A DNA stretch of 64,000 nucleotides from Oceanobacillus halophilus (GTDB lineage Bacteria; Bacillota; Bacilli; Bacillales; Amphibacillaceae). This document shows positions 35,401 through 42,504 of this stretch, one piece after another. The notes below the pieces were generated by a model that was not told where the DNA came from, did no database searches, and saw only the letters and a program-made list of their open reading frames with translations. The stretch lies in NCBI RefSeq assembly GCF_003628505.1, contig NZ_RBZP01000007.1, positions 62,001 through 126,000 of the forward strand, given 5' to 3'. The translations under genes were made by a program, and so were the position numbers. How positions within the stretch are numbered: position 1 is the stretch's first letter; every line of letters starts with the position of its first letter.

Positions 35401-36193
35401 GTTCATAAGCAAATAAATTAATTCCAGCCGTATCATCTTGAATATAGGTGGTAAATTGTGACCCATTACTAATTGCAGCATTATCTGCTGTGACTATCCC
35501 TTCAACAGATACTTCTGTACCATCACTTAATTCACGTGCATCAGCAATTGTATATTCCCCAGCACCCGGATCATCAGGATTATCTGGAGGATCTGTCGGT
35601 TCTACTCCATCCATCGTATGTCTTCCTAGATAGGCGAATGTATCTTTTGAATAGTTGTCCCACTGTAACTCATTGTATTCTTCCGTTGGCGCTGTTACAC
35701 TTGATTGTTTAACCAATGTCACATCTTTTGCAAAATTACTATCTGTTCCAACTTCACCAACTGCATCTAAAACAATTTCATTCTTTTTTAAGACTAAAGC
35801 GTCATTCCCATTAAAATTTATGACACTACCATTTGTTTCATCTGTCTCAGCTAATATTAATTCATCCGCATTTGGGTGTGCCAGAACATAAACATCTCCA
35901 TGTTCCAATTCCCCTGTTAAAGATAAAGATTGACTTGCCTCCGTTGAACCATTACTAAATAATGCTAACTCATAATCCGATAAATTCACCGTAGTTCCTG
36001 TCCCATTATAAATCTCTATCGCTTTATTGTAGGAACTCCCTTCCATATACTCAGAGATAAATAGATCTTCTGCTAAGACTCCTTCCTCATTATCCGGCGT
36101 TTCTGCAAACGCCAAGAGTGGAGAGAAATTCATAAAAACCAAGGTAAAAGCAAGATAAAGCATAAACGTCTTTTGCCAAGAAACTTTCTTCAT
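32492..36193 (-). CDS. Secreted multidomain nuclease/5'-nucleotidase (YhcR-like)
   Basis: 1233 residues with a Sec signal peptide (hydrophobic core near 10-30, cleavage near AFA-ET). Next come a lamin-tail-like domain (about 43-165), two OB-fold regions (about 215-300 and 320-405), and a staphylococcal-nuclease domain (about 420-600) with DGDTIRV, RVRFLNMDTAET and DDYGRILAEV. The C-terminal half is a UshA-type metallophosphatase (SMNDLHG, HAGDMIGG, GNHEFDEG, SAHNHAV) plus its 5'-nucleotidase domain (about 930-1120). It should degrade extracellular DNA/RNA and release phosphate, like YhcR of B. subtilis. It lacks an LPxTG-type anchor, so it is probably secreted. ATG 36193 follows GGGAGG by 6 nt. 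Confidence 0.88.
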   Translation of the reverse strand: MKKVSWQKTFMLYLAFTLVFMNFSPLLAFAETPDNEEGVLAEDLFISEYMEGSSYNKAIEIYNGTGTTVNLSDYELALFSNGSTEASQSLSLTGELEHGDVYVLAHPNADELILAETDETNGSVINFNGNDALVLKKNEIVLDAVGEVGTDSNFAKDVTLVKQSSVTAPTEEYNELQWDNYSKDTFAYLGRHTMDGVEPTDPPDNPDDPGAGEYTIADARELSDGTEVSVEGIVTADNAAISNGSQFTTYIQDDTAGINLFAYEQGNLPNLVKGDRVIVTGELDSYNGLKEIIPLEIEVVESGQALPEVQQVTIEELQSEDSAEQYEGQLVQVNGYINSVPGNPAGGGYNVSFIDQEFNGTTLRIMENSMDISQVESDLWYDVTAIVSQYNDYQLIPTELDDLQVSAEQSEPPSAEGLYETTVERITDGDTIRVGTPVFGETRVRFLNMDTAETYQAHNDDPSRAEINENQKYYGDLATDYMNELLDPGDEIYLKIGEEPTDDYGRILAEVIRKEDDLNINLEMVEQGYASTYFLAPIDEEAYPQYQAAVKEAKDAGLGIWNPENPLMELPFVFRAMDDEKGLLRYVGHSDTKKYVQPEAYEEVPVEKRIFFVSEREAESYGYTPAEEEGGSDEDLLDIQLLSMNDLHGKIDQEYSLDPDGDGNFDMHGRMDYTAQAIKEREQENENTLIVHAGDMIGGSSPVSGLLQDEPTVEIMEEIGFDVGTVGNHEFDEGLDELLRMVNGGEHPEGKGTEGYEGMDFSVLCANCVDEDSGETFLEPYTIEEVDGVKIGFVGVNTTETVDIVMPSSLEGIAFTDETEAVNVAVEELTDQGVEAIVVLAHMPGYQNGEAVTGAAAELATEVNDAVDIIFSAHNHAVNNAVVDNKLIVQASEYGKAFADVDIAIDRESGDIVEKEAEIVFVNQSDYAPDETVAGILNHYAEEIAPIINEVVGYNGQDLTGSYTNGNDHGLGNLIADGMNWAMDSDFAMTNGGGIRDILLAGPITWGELYNILPFGNTLMKYEITGADLYPILHNQISAYGSDYSIAGFHYTYNPELQQVVDITLPNGTPIDEDAVYTLTVNNYIGTQDGSIPNLGKNPEMGPVDIDAFVDFVRSLESTEGNPIVYGSEGRISTTDEVPGDPDDEQPVVEIEPKKNNGTATVHTKDLKVLEDGVQAIINIYNEKKVRKLLLNKKQVDILKDKEVTLVVTNGSVTETFEMVDVKDKVLKVSLED

Positions 36194-36267
36194 ATGCAAC
36201 CTCCCATAAAATGTTTGATTTCATTCCATTTACTAATCTCCAAGAATTGGATACAACTTAATCATAC

Positions 36268-36314
36268 ATAATACTTACATAATTAGTATTAAAAGTTTTT
36301 AAATTTATTGTAAA
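36268..36314 (-). promoter_or_regulatory. Candidate Pho boxes and -10 of the nuclease gene
   Basis: On the minus strand TTTACA (36309-36314), TTTAAA (36298-36303) and TTAATA (36287-36292) recur at an exact 11-bp step, the arrangement of PhoP-binding repeats. A TATTAT (36268-36273) downstream could be the -10. A phosphate-starvation role fits the encoded nucleotidase. The region is very A+T-rich, so a chance match is possible. Confidence 0.45.
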
Positions 36315-36428
36315 TTCATTCTATTTAACTATATAATTGGAGAAAAGGGTTATTTAGACCCTGCATATAAAATACGAAAATAGTTCTATTGAAATGAGCA
36401 AAAAGAATGTATATAATAGAAATGTATC

Positions 36429-36501
<73 letters not shown>

Positions 36502-36513
36502 TTCCATTGATAA

Positions 36514-36551
36514 AGGGTAACAGACAATCATCTTGTCCGTTACCCTTTTAC
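36514..36551. terminator. Terminator of tRNA-Ala, shared with the phosphotransferase gene
   Basis: AAAGGGTAACAGACAA and TTGTCCGTTACCCTTT pair with one mismatch around a 5-nt loop; the tail is TTACTTT. The right arm is the 3' end of the convergent gene. Confidence 0.8.
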
Positions 36552-37454
36552 TTTATCTAAAATACTAAGCAAATATTGATCCAGACGTTCTTTCATCATT
36601 CCAGTCGTTAATCCCGTAAAACCAAATGCTTCCCAACCTGGATACACTTCAGGCGGCCCCTCCAAGATATCATTTAAAGAAGCAATATCCCAATATGGAT
36701 TATACTCAAATAATTCTCCGGCATTATTTTGATAGGCTGTTAGAAATGCATCTGCAGCAGAAGCACCATATAACATAGCTAAATTCACTCTACAATGAGC
36801 TACGTCTATGCCAGCAGGACCCAAACAGGCATTCACCCAATCTACTACCCCGCTAACTTTCCCATCTTTCCATAATACATTGGTAGGATGGTAGTCACGA
36901 TGGATGAAGCATTCTCTATAGTTTGGCCGAGAACCATTTAATATACATACAGCCATTTGCCAAGCTGCGGGTTCACGAGACCATGTAGGAACTTCAGCCA
37001 TGGTACTTTCTTTGTATGGATAATAATCCCAAGGAAAATCACATTTGTTCAGCTTGTGGATTTCAGCAAGTGTACCTGCAAGACCATTAATCCATTCTTG
37101 ATTATAGGAATCGTCTAGTACAACATTTCCTTCCACTTTTGACATTAAAACTAGAGGACCCCCACATACTTCTCCCTTTTCATCATAAGCAAGGATAGAC
37201 GGTGTTGGCACGTTCACTCTTGTTGCTTTACTTAAACTTTGAGCTTCGTGAAGAGCAAGATCAGGTTCCTCTTTTAGCCATTCCTGATTATCAAATTGCC
37301 TAAGAACCACTTCCCTTTGTTCTCCCTCGAGCTTTAATTTGATTAAGTGCAGTGTTGATGAAGTGCTTCCTTTTAAGTGTTTAGTTAATGTAATGGATGC
37401 TTTTGGATCTATTTGATTGATTATCCAATTTTGTAATTGATTTGTTAAAACCAT
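36540..37454 (-). CDS. Phosphotransferase family protein (APH-like)
   Basis: 304 residues of the aminoglycoside-phosphotransferase/choline-kinase fold. The catalytic loop is FIHRDYHPTNVLW (Asp base) and the metal-binding motif is GVVDWVNA. The N-lobe lysine region is less clear. Substrates could be antibiotics or small metabolites; nothing in the context decides. GGGAGGAAGGTCAA precedes the ATG. Confidence 0.8.
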   Translation of the reverse strand: MVLTNQLQNWIINQIDPKASITLTKHLKGSTSSTLHLIKLKLEGEQREVVLRQFDNQEWLKEEPDLALHEAQSLSKATRVNVPTPSILAYDEKGEVCGGPLVLMSKVEGNVVLDDSYNQEWINGLAGTLAEIHKLNKCDFPWDYYPYKESTMAEVPTWSREPAAWQMAVCILNGSRPNYRECFIHRDYHPTNVLWKDGKVSGVVDWVNACLGPAGIDVAHCRVNLAMLYGASAADAFLTAYQNNAGELFEYNPYWDIASLNDILEGPPEVYPGWEAFGFTGLTTGMMKERLDQYLLSILDKVKG

Positions 37455-37596
37455 TTGACCTTCCTCCCATTATCTACAAAATTCCAACATTTCCCGGGTA
37501 ATATCAACAATTTATAAACAGCGCTCTCAACAAACAATGACAAGTAAAGAGTTTAATCAAACGTTTGTTTGAATTCCCGATTATTCATCTGGTTAT

Positions 37597-38046
37597 CTAT
37601 TTTTCTAAAAATATCAGATATATCCCCTCAGCTACTTCTGCTTCATCATATTGTTTAAAACCCGCATTCTGATAAAGCTTGATAGCTGGATAATTTTTCG
37701 CCCCTGTACTCACTGTTATTCTCTTATCCTCACTTACATTTTGCAAAAGATATTTAAGAAGTTCTTTTGCTATCCCCTGGCGAAAATAGAATGGATGAAC
37801 AACTAATCGGCATATTTCCACTTCAGAACGGTTATGTATATAGGAGATAAACCCTATTATCTTTTCTTTTACTTTATATCCTATAAACGTCTCTTCACTC
37901 TCTATAATGGATTCTACCTTATCGGATAATTGCGGAATTCCGTAAAAACCAATAAGTTTTGCCTCCACATTATAAGCTGGTATTTGAATCTGATGGATTT
38001 GTTCTGCTATTTGCCTGTCGTAATGGGCTAATTTACTGATTATCAT
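37597..38046 (-). CDS. GNAT-family N-acetyltransferase
   Basis: 149 residues with the acetyl-CoA site VCR/QGxGxA-like sequence RLVVHPFYFRQGIAKELLKYL, then TVSTGAKNYPAIKLYQNAGF and a final strand. It is a general GNAT with unknown acceptor. AGGTG stands 4-8 nt before ATG 38046; the earlier in-frame start at 38058 overlaps it. Near its 3' end lies the palindrome ATCAAACGTTTG (37556-37567). Confidence 0.82.
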   Translation of the reverse strand: MIISKLAHYDRQIAEQIHQIQIPAYNVEAKLIGFYGIPQLSDKVESIIESEETFIGYKVKEKIIGFISYIHNRSEVEICRLVVHPFYFRQGIAKELLKYLLQNVSEDKRITVSTGAKNYPAIKLYQNAGFKQYDEAEVAEGIYLIFLEK

Positions 38047-38178
38047 AATGCACCTCATGTTATTTGTTAATATAGTTATAACATTGATTGATGAAAGGTA
38101 AAAAACTTTTTAATCCTTGTTGTAATTTTTTTGATAGTTTGTTACTCTTAACATGTTTACAAAAACTAAATACCTAAA

Positions 38179-38274
38179 GTAACTACTAGGGGTGCCCAAT
38201 ATACGGGCTGAGAGGAAATGTTTCCGACCCTTATGGACCTGATCTGGTTAATACCAGCGGAGGGAAGTAGTATG
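38179..38274 (+). ncRNA. TPP riboswitch 1 (for thiW)
   Basis: A canonical aptamer: P1 ACTACT (38182-38187) with AGTAGT (38266-38271), GGGGTGCCC, GGGCTGAGAGG and GACCTGATCTGGTTAATACC followed by AGCGGAGGGA. A terminator lies 35 nt downstream, so thiamine pyrophosphate should stop transcription. The gene it served, thiW, is now 2 kb away because of an inserted element. Confidence 0.95.
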
Positions 38275-38306
38275 ACGAAACTGTCAGTCTATTAAACTCA
38301 TATTCA

Positions 38307-38338
38307 AAGTCAGGTCCATCTACGGATCTGGCTTTTTT
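38307..38338 (+). terminator. Riboswitch-controlled terminator
   Basis: AGTCAGGTCC pairs with GGATCTGGCT (imperfect) and is followed by six T. It is the expression platform of the preceding TPP aptamer. Confidence 0.8.
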
Positions 38339-38458
38339 GGTCTGGTCGGTCCCCCTTATTAGAAAGGAGGTTATAAGCAGTTAACTTTTAACTATAAAAA
38401 AAATATATAAGTATTTATTAAACGAATAATATTTCAAAAATTTTGTTTTCTATAGAAA

Positions 38459-38486
38459 TTGGCACCAAAATCCCATATACTATAAT
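38459..38486 (+). promoter_or_regulatory. Promoter of the tnpB-like gene
   Basis: TTGGCA (38459-38464), 16-bp spacer, TATAAT (38481-38486). GGTGGGTGG then gives the ribosome site before ATG 38518. Confidence 0.6.
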
Positions 38487-38517
38487 CAGTACAAATGTTC
38501 GTGGTGGGTGGAAAACA

Positions 38518-40095
38518 ATGAAAACAACCAAACAAATACCAATTTTATTAGAATTAGATAACAAGAGTTCATTTGAGGATTTGGATAGACTTATGGCTGT
38601 TTTTTGTTAAACGATAAGATACTCCTTCAATCGTTTACTAGAGGGGGAAAACAAGGGAGATTTAATTAAAGAGGTAAATTTTCAATTCCATTTAAATAAA
38701 CGCTATGCTGAAGATGCCGTCATGTTGGCACAAAGCACCATTTCTAGTCAAAAAGAGTTATTGCCTTCGCGAATAAAAGACGTTCAAAGAAAAATAGAAA
38801 TAACGGAACAGAAAATGGAAGATTATCAAACAGGAAAGAAAACTCCTAAAAAAGTCTCTCTAGAAATTTGCCTGAAAGGATTAAACGCTCGTTTGGTAAA
38901 ATTACAAAAGAAGAAATCAGAAATAGTAACTATTCAAGAAGAAGGTAGCATTCCAACAGTGATTTTCGGAGGGAAAAAGAACTTTTATAACCGAATGAAG
39001 AATAAGATTACAAAGAAGGAATGGAAAGACCTTCGTACCAATAAGCTCTATTCTCGTGGGGATCAATCGAAAAAAGGAAATTTAAACATGAGAATAGTAT
39101 GTGACGAAAAGGATAATGAATTCTATTTGGAAGTAGCAAATCCTTTATTAAAAGAACCTAACAAAGCACATAGTCCGAGAATGCGTTTCAAATTACGTAT
39201 ACCTGACAAATACTTTCATGAAGTTATAGATATTGTGATGCCTAACATTACTGGTAAAACATCAAAAAAGAAGGATATCGAGGGATATCATGCTTACTCT
39301 ATAGAACTCAAAAGAAAGAACGGACAATATCGTGTTCACCTGACGTATGACGTGGAAACATTTGGTAGGGAGTTAAAATTTGGAGGGAAAATTACCTCTA
39401 ATATTGCTGCTGGAATAGATGTAAACATTGACAAAGTTGCTGTTTCCGTTGTTAGCAAACAAGGAAACCTTCTGGCTCACCAAACATTCTATTGCCATGA
39501 AATGGAATACGTTTCATCAAACAAAAGAAATAACATTTCTGGAGAGGTGGCTAAAGAAATCATCGATTATATTCTATCTTGGAATGCTGGATCTATCGTT
39601 CTAGAAGATATTACCCTAAGACAAGATCATGATACAAATAAAAAGTTCAACCGTTTAACACATTCTTTTGCTAAAAATAAACTTCAAAAGACAATAAAGT
39701 CACGTGGCCTAAGAAATGGGTTTCAAATCAAAGAAGTGAACCCTGCCTATACTTCCGTTATTGGAAGGTTTAAATACAGCAAGAGGTATGGAATGTCTGT
39801 ACATGAAGCTGCTTCGTTTGTTATCGCACGAAGAGGTTTAGGATTGGACGAAAAAATTCCAAAAGAATTATTGCAACAAATTCGTAAACTGGTAAAACCA
39901 CATTTGATTAAAATTCTTGGGTCCATGGAAGAATCTGAGAAGGCATCTAAATATGGTAAACAGCGAAGAAAACGACTAGGTTTCTATTTAATAAGTATAG
40001 ACGAATTTAAACAGAACCACCACTGGAAACTGTGGAATGTGGTTCATAAAACATTGAAATACAAGAACTGGGAGTTACAACTGAAGGAGGTGTAA
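38518..40095 (+). pseudogene. tnpB: TnpB-family nuclease gene with an in-frame stop at codon 31
   Basis: From ATG 38518 the frame reads MKTTKQIPILLELDNKSSFE, then DLDRLMAVFC, a TAA (38608-38610), and continues TIRYSFNRLLEGENKGDL without a shift to 40095. The continuation is the usual OrfB N-terminal helix region, so the stop interrupts the gene. An internal ATG at 38722 could give 457 residues. RuvC-like blocks are GIDVNIDKVAVSVVS and SIVLEDITLR; the third region VNPAYTSVIG...MSVHEAASFVIARRG lacks the usual zinc finger and the DxN motif. It belongs to a diverged TnpB lineage and is probably inactive as full-length protein. Confidence 0.8.
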
Positions 40096-40330
40096 TCCTG
40101 GTACTAAAACCTTCGCAGTAACTGACCAATAGAAGGAATGGTTGCTGTGAAAATGCTGGCTTTAACAGAGCGCCGTGGGTTGTCTTGGGCATTAGGCACA
40201 TGACAGGGGGTCACCCCTCTCCTGATGGAACGACGTGGAAATCGTCGCAGAAGTCCCCTTACCTGGTTCGGGGGCGAAAGGATACTATGGGAACTACTGT
40301 GATAGTTTTTTATAGGTTTTAGTAACCAGG
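40096..40330 (+). ncRNA. Structured 3' region of the TnpB element, omega-RNA candidate
   Basis: About 235 nt directly after tnpB are far richer in G+C than the element's left end and hold several stems: CCTTC..GAAGG (40110-40137), GGGGGTCACCCC, GACG-TGGAAAT-CGTC and CCCC..GGGG near 40256-40276. TnpB proteins use a guide RNA transcribed from the 3' side of their gene ending at the right end of the element, so position and structure fit. If so, the guide would read into the thiW start. No expression evidence is available. Confidence 0.5.
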
Positions 40331-40335
40331 TTACC

Positions 40336-40839
40336 ATGAATCGAACCCATTTATTAACAACGATGGCTGTATTTATCGCACTTGGGACAGTTACCGCGCA
40401 ATTACTTTGGTTTCCAGCTGGTGTCGCTAGAGCTTATCCTGTGCAGCATGCAATTAATGTCTTAGCTGGTGTACTGCTTGGCCCAGGTCCTGCTGTCATT
40501 ATCGCCTTTATGATTAGCCTTTTGCGCAACATGTTAGGGCTAGGAACACTACTCGCTTTCCCAGGTGGAATGGTTGGTGCCTTTTTGGCAGGATACCTGT
40601 ATAAAAAGTCAGGTAAAACAGGATGGGCCATCGTTGGGGAAGGTTTAGGAAGCGGAGTTATTGGTGCTTTATTATCTGTACCTTTTGCTTATATCTTTAT
40701 GGGCACTTCTGCTGGCGCATTTGCATTCATGCCAGCATTTCTAGTCAGCAGTATACCTGGAGCAATCATCGGATGGTTCATTGTATCAAAAGTCATGAGA
40801 AACAAAAGCATTTTATTAAGTACGGAACAAAAAAATTAA
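40336..40839 (+). CDS. thiW: ThiW, substrate-binding subunit of an ECF-type thiamine-precursor transporter
   Basis: 167 residues with about five membrane helices. The start MNRTHLLTTMAVFIALGTVT, the YPVQHAINVLAGVLLGPGPA segment and LLAFPGGMVGAFLAGYLY are typical of ThiW, thought to import the thiazole precursor. Its own ribosome site is separated by the TnpB element; only CCAGG 6-9 nt upstream remains, partly from the element end. The reading frame is intact, so the gene may still be weakly expressed, perhaps from element promoters. Confidence 0.85.
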   Translation: MNRTHLLTTMAVFIALGTVTAQLLWFPAGVARAYPVQHAINVLAGVLLGPGPAVIIAFMISLLRNMLGLGTLLAFPGGMVGAFLAGYLYKKSGKTGWAIVGEGLGSGVIGALLSVPFAYIFMGTSAGAFAFMPAFLVSSIPGAIIGWFIVSKVMRNKSILLSTEQKN

Positions 40840-40849
40840 TATTTTCAAT

Positions 40850-41007
40850 TGGAACTACTAGGGGCGCAATATGCTGAGATAAGGACACCATCCTTAGTCC
40901 CTTAGAACCTGCTCTGGATAATACCAGCGAAGGGAAGTAGTCGGGACTCCCGTGTATCTCCACACATACTCTTTCCCCTAGTAGCTTCCTAATATTTTAA
41001 GGAGGCT
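40850..41007 (+). ncRNA. TPP riboswitch 2 (for tenA-thiDME), translational type
   Basis: Canonical aptamer: ACTACT (40854-40859) with AGTAGT (40936-40941), GGGGCGCA, TGCTGAGA, CCTGCTCTGGATAATACCAG. Downstream, CCCCTAGTAG (40975-40984) is the exact complement of CTACTAGGGG (40855-40864). The AAGGAGG ribosome site can pair in AGCTTCCT/AGGAGGCT (40983-40990 with 41000-41007). The two pairings share bases 40983-40984, suggesting that ligand binding frees the sequestering hairpin. No T run is present. Confidence 0.92.
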
Positions 41008-41011
41008 CATT

Positions 41012-41698
41012 ATGTCATTTACAGAACAACTTCGCAAAGAAAACGATGATATTTTTCAGCTTATTTTTGAACACCCTTTTGTTGAGGGAATCGGGAAAGG
41101 ATCCGTTCCTAATGAAGCGATGGAACATTATATTAAAGCAGATTTTGAATATTTAAATGCATTTATGAAGATTTATGGAATCGCCATCTCCAAATCTTCT
41201 AACAGAGACGATATTCATTACTTTTTTAATAAAATGAAGTTTATTTTAGATGATGAAATACATCCACATCACAATTTTTGTGCGTATATTGGCGTTCCTT
41301 ATGAGGCGCTGCAAGGACATCCATTGCCACCAACAGCCGATCATTACGTCAAACATATGATGTATCACGCTCAAACAGGCACACTTGCTGAAACATTAGG
41401 CGCCTTATTACCTTGCCCTTGGACCTATCAGGAAATCGGGAAAGAGCTTATGAAAAAATATGAACCTACAGAAAGCCATCCTTTTTATCAATGGATAACA
41501 TTCTATGGTGATACAGGAGCTAGGAATGTAACCGCTGAAATGCGTGAACGTTTAGATACCCTTGCAGAAAGTAGCTCACCTATAGAAAAGCAACATATAA
41601 GTGAGGCCTTTCGCAAAAGCTGTGAACTCGAATTAGCCTTTTGGGAGATGGCCTACACTTGTGAAGAATGGCCTTCAAAAAGGAAGGTGATGAAATAA
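41012..41698 (+). CDS. tenA: Aminopyrimidine aminohydrolase (thiaminase II)
   Basis: 228 residues of the TenA helical fold. It hydrolyses degraded thiamine pyrimidines to HMP for salvage. Family marks are FEHPFVEGIGKGSVPNEAMEHYIKADFEYL, YGIAISKS, LLPCPWTYQEIG (active-site Cys) and FRKSCELELAFWEMAY near the end. AAGGAGGC is 7 nt before the ATG and inside the riboswitch sequestering hairpin. The stop overlaps the thiD start. Confidence 0.92.
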   Translation: MSFTEQLRKENDDIFQLIFEHPFVEGIGKGSVPNEAMEHYIKADFEYLNAFMKIYGIAISKSSNRDDIHYFFNKMKFILDDEIHPHHNFCAYIGVPYEALQGHPLPPTADHYVKHMMYHAQTGTLAETLGALLPCPWTYQEIGKELMKKYEPTESHPFYQWITFYGDTGARNVTAEMRERLDTLAESSSPIEKQHISEAFRKSCELELAFWEMAYTCEEWPSKRKVMK

Positions 41699-42504
41699 TG
41701 GAAAAGGTAGCGTGCGCTCTTACCATAGCTGGAACCGACCCTAGTGGTGGGGCTGGTATCCACGCAGACTTAAAAACATTTCAGGAATTAAAATCCTACG
41801 GCATGTCTGTTATTACATCTGTAGTTGCTCAAAACACAACAGGGGTTCAGGCCCTTCATCATGTCCCACTTGAAATGATTGAACAACAGCTATATTCAGT
41901 CATTTCAGATATGCCGGTTCATGCCTTTAAAACCGGTATGATAGCCAATATAGATATGATGAAAGTTATCGCAAAGAAAATTCCTAGCATCGCTGCTCCC
42001 TATGTTATGGATCCTGTCATGGTTGCCACTAGTGGAGATCCGCTTATTGAGGAACAAGCACGTGATTTCTTAAGAAAAGAGCTTTTGCCATTAACTGCAC
42101 TAGTAACACCTAATATACCAGAGGCTGAATTTCTAATCGGTAGAAAAGTAGAAACTACCGATGATATGAAAAAAGCTGCAAGATCTATCGTCCATGATTT
42201 AGGTGCTGGGGCTGCCCTTGTGAAAGGCGGTCACCTAGATGGGGAGGCTGTTGACTTTCTATATGATGGGACAACGATTTACAGCTTTTCCGCTAAAAGA
42301 ATAAACACAAAAAACACACACGGAACAGGATGCACTTATTCTGCTGCCATTACGGCATATTTAAGTCAACGTTTATCACTCTATGAGGCAGTAGACAAAG
42401 CAAAACATTTCGTGACTAAAGCTATTAAAGGGGCTTTCCCAATCGGTGCTGGTAATGGCCCGACCAATCATTGGGCAATAAGAGAGAAAGGAGTTTTCCA
42501 ATGA
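41698..42504 (+). CDS. thiD: Hydroxymethylpyrimidine/phosphomethylpyrimidine kinase
   Basis: 268 residues of the ribokinase fold, phosphorylating HMP twice. Visible are TIAGTDPSGGAGIHADLK, QNTTGVQ, GMIANIDM, VMDPVMVATSGD and the anion-hole KNTHGTGCTYSAAI with the catalytic Asp replaced position typical of ThiD (HGTGC). ATG 41698 overlaps the tenA stop at TAATG; an in-frame ATG at 41668 lies inside tenA without a ribosome site. Confidence 0.93.
   Translation: MEKVACALTIAGTDPSGGAGIHADLKTFQELKSYGMSVITSVVAQNTTGVQALHHVPLEMIEQQLYSVISDMPVHAFKTGMIANIDMMKVIAKKIPSIAAPYVMDPVMVATSGDPLIEEQARDFLRKELLPLTALVTPNIPEAEFLIGRKVETTDDMKKAARSIVHDLGAGAALVKGGHLDGEAVDFLYDGTTIYSFSAKRINTKNTHGTGCTYSAAITAYLSQRLSLYEAVDKAKHFVTKAIKGAFPIGAGNGPTNHWAIREKGVFQ

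Larger units (their letters stand above)
38374..40333 (+). mobile_element. TnpB-type (IS200/IS605-related) element inserted in the thiW leader
   Basis: The element carries a tnpB-like gene and a structured 3' region but no tnpA. The bases GGTTA occur at both edges (38369-38373 and 40329-40333). Joining the flanks restores AAAGGAGG-TTACC-ATG, an ideal ribosome site and start for thiW. Subterminal hairpins AGTTAA-CTT-TTAACT (38379-38393) and GTAAC-CAG-GTTAC (40322-40334) fit the hairpin ends of this family. The exact ends are inferred from the restored gene. Confidence 0.75.

Noticed and set aside
36200-36428. Promoter of tRNA-Ala as a separate call
   Set aside because: Several A+T-rich -10-like words occur, but no -35/-10 pair stands out enough to choose one.
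38518-40095. Programmed readthrough of the TAA in tnpB
   Set aside because: No readthrough context or stem-loop is evident, and a simple nonsense mutation in a mobile-element gene is more likely.
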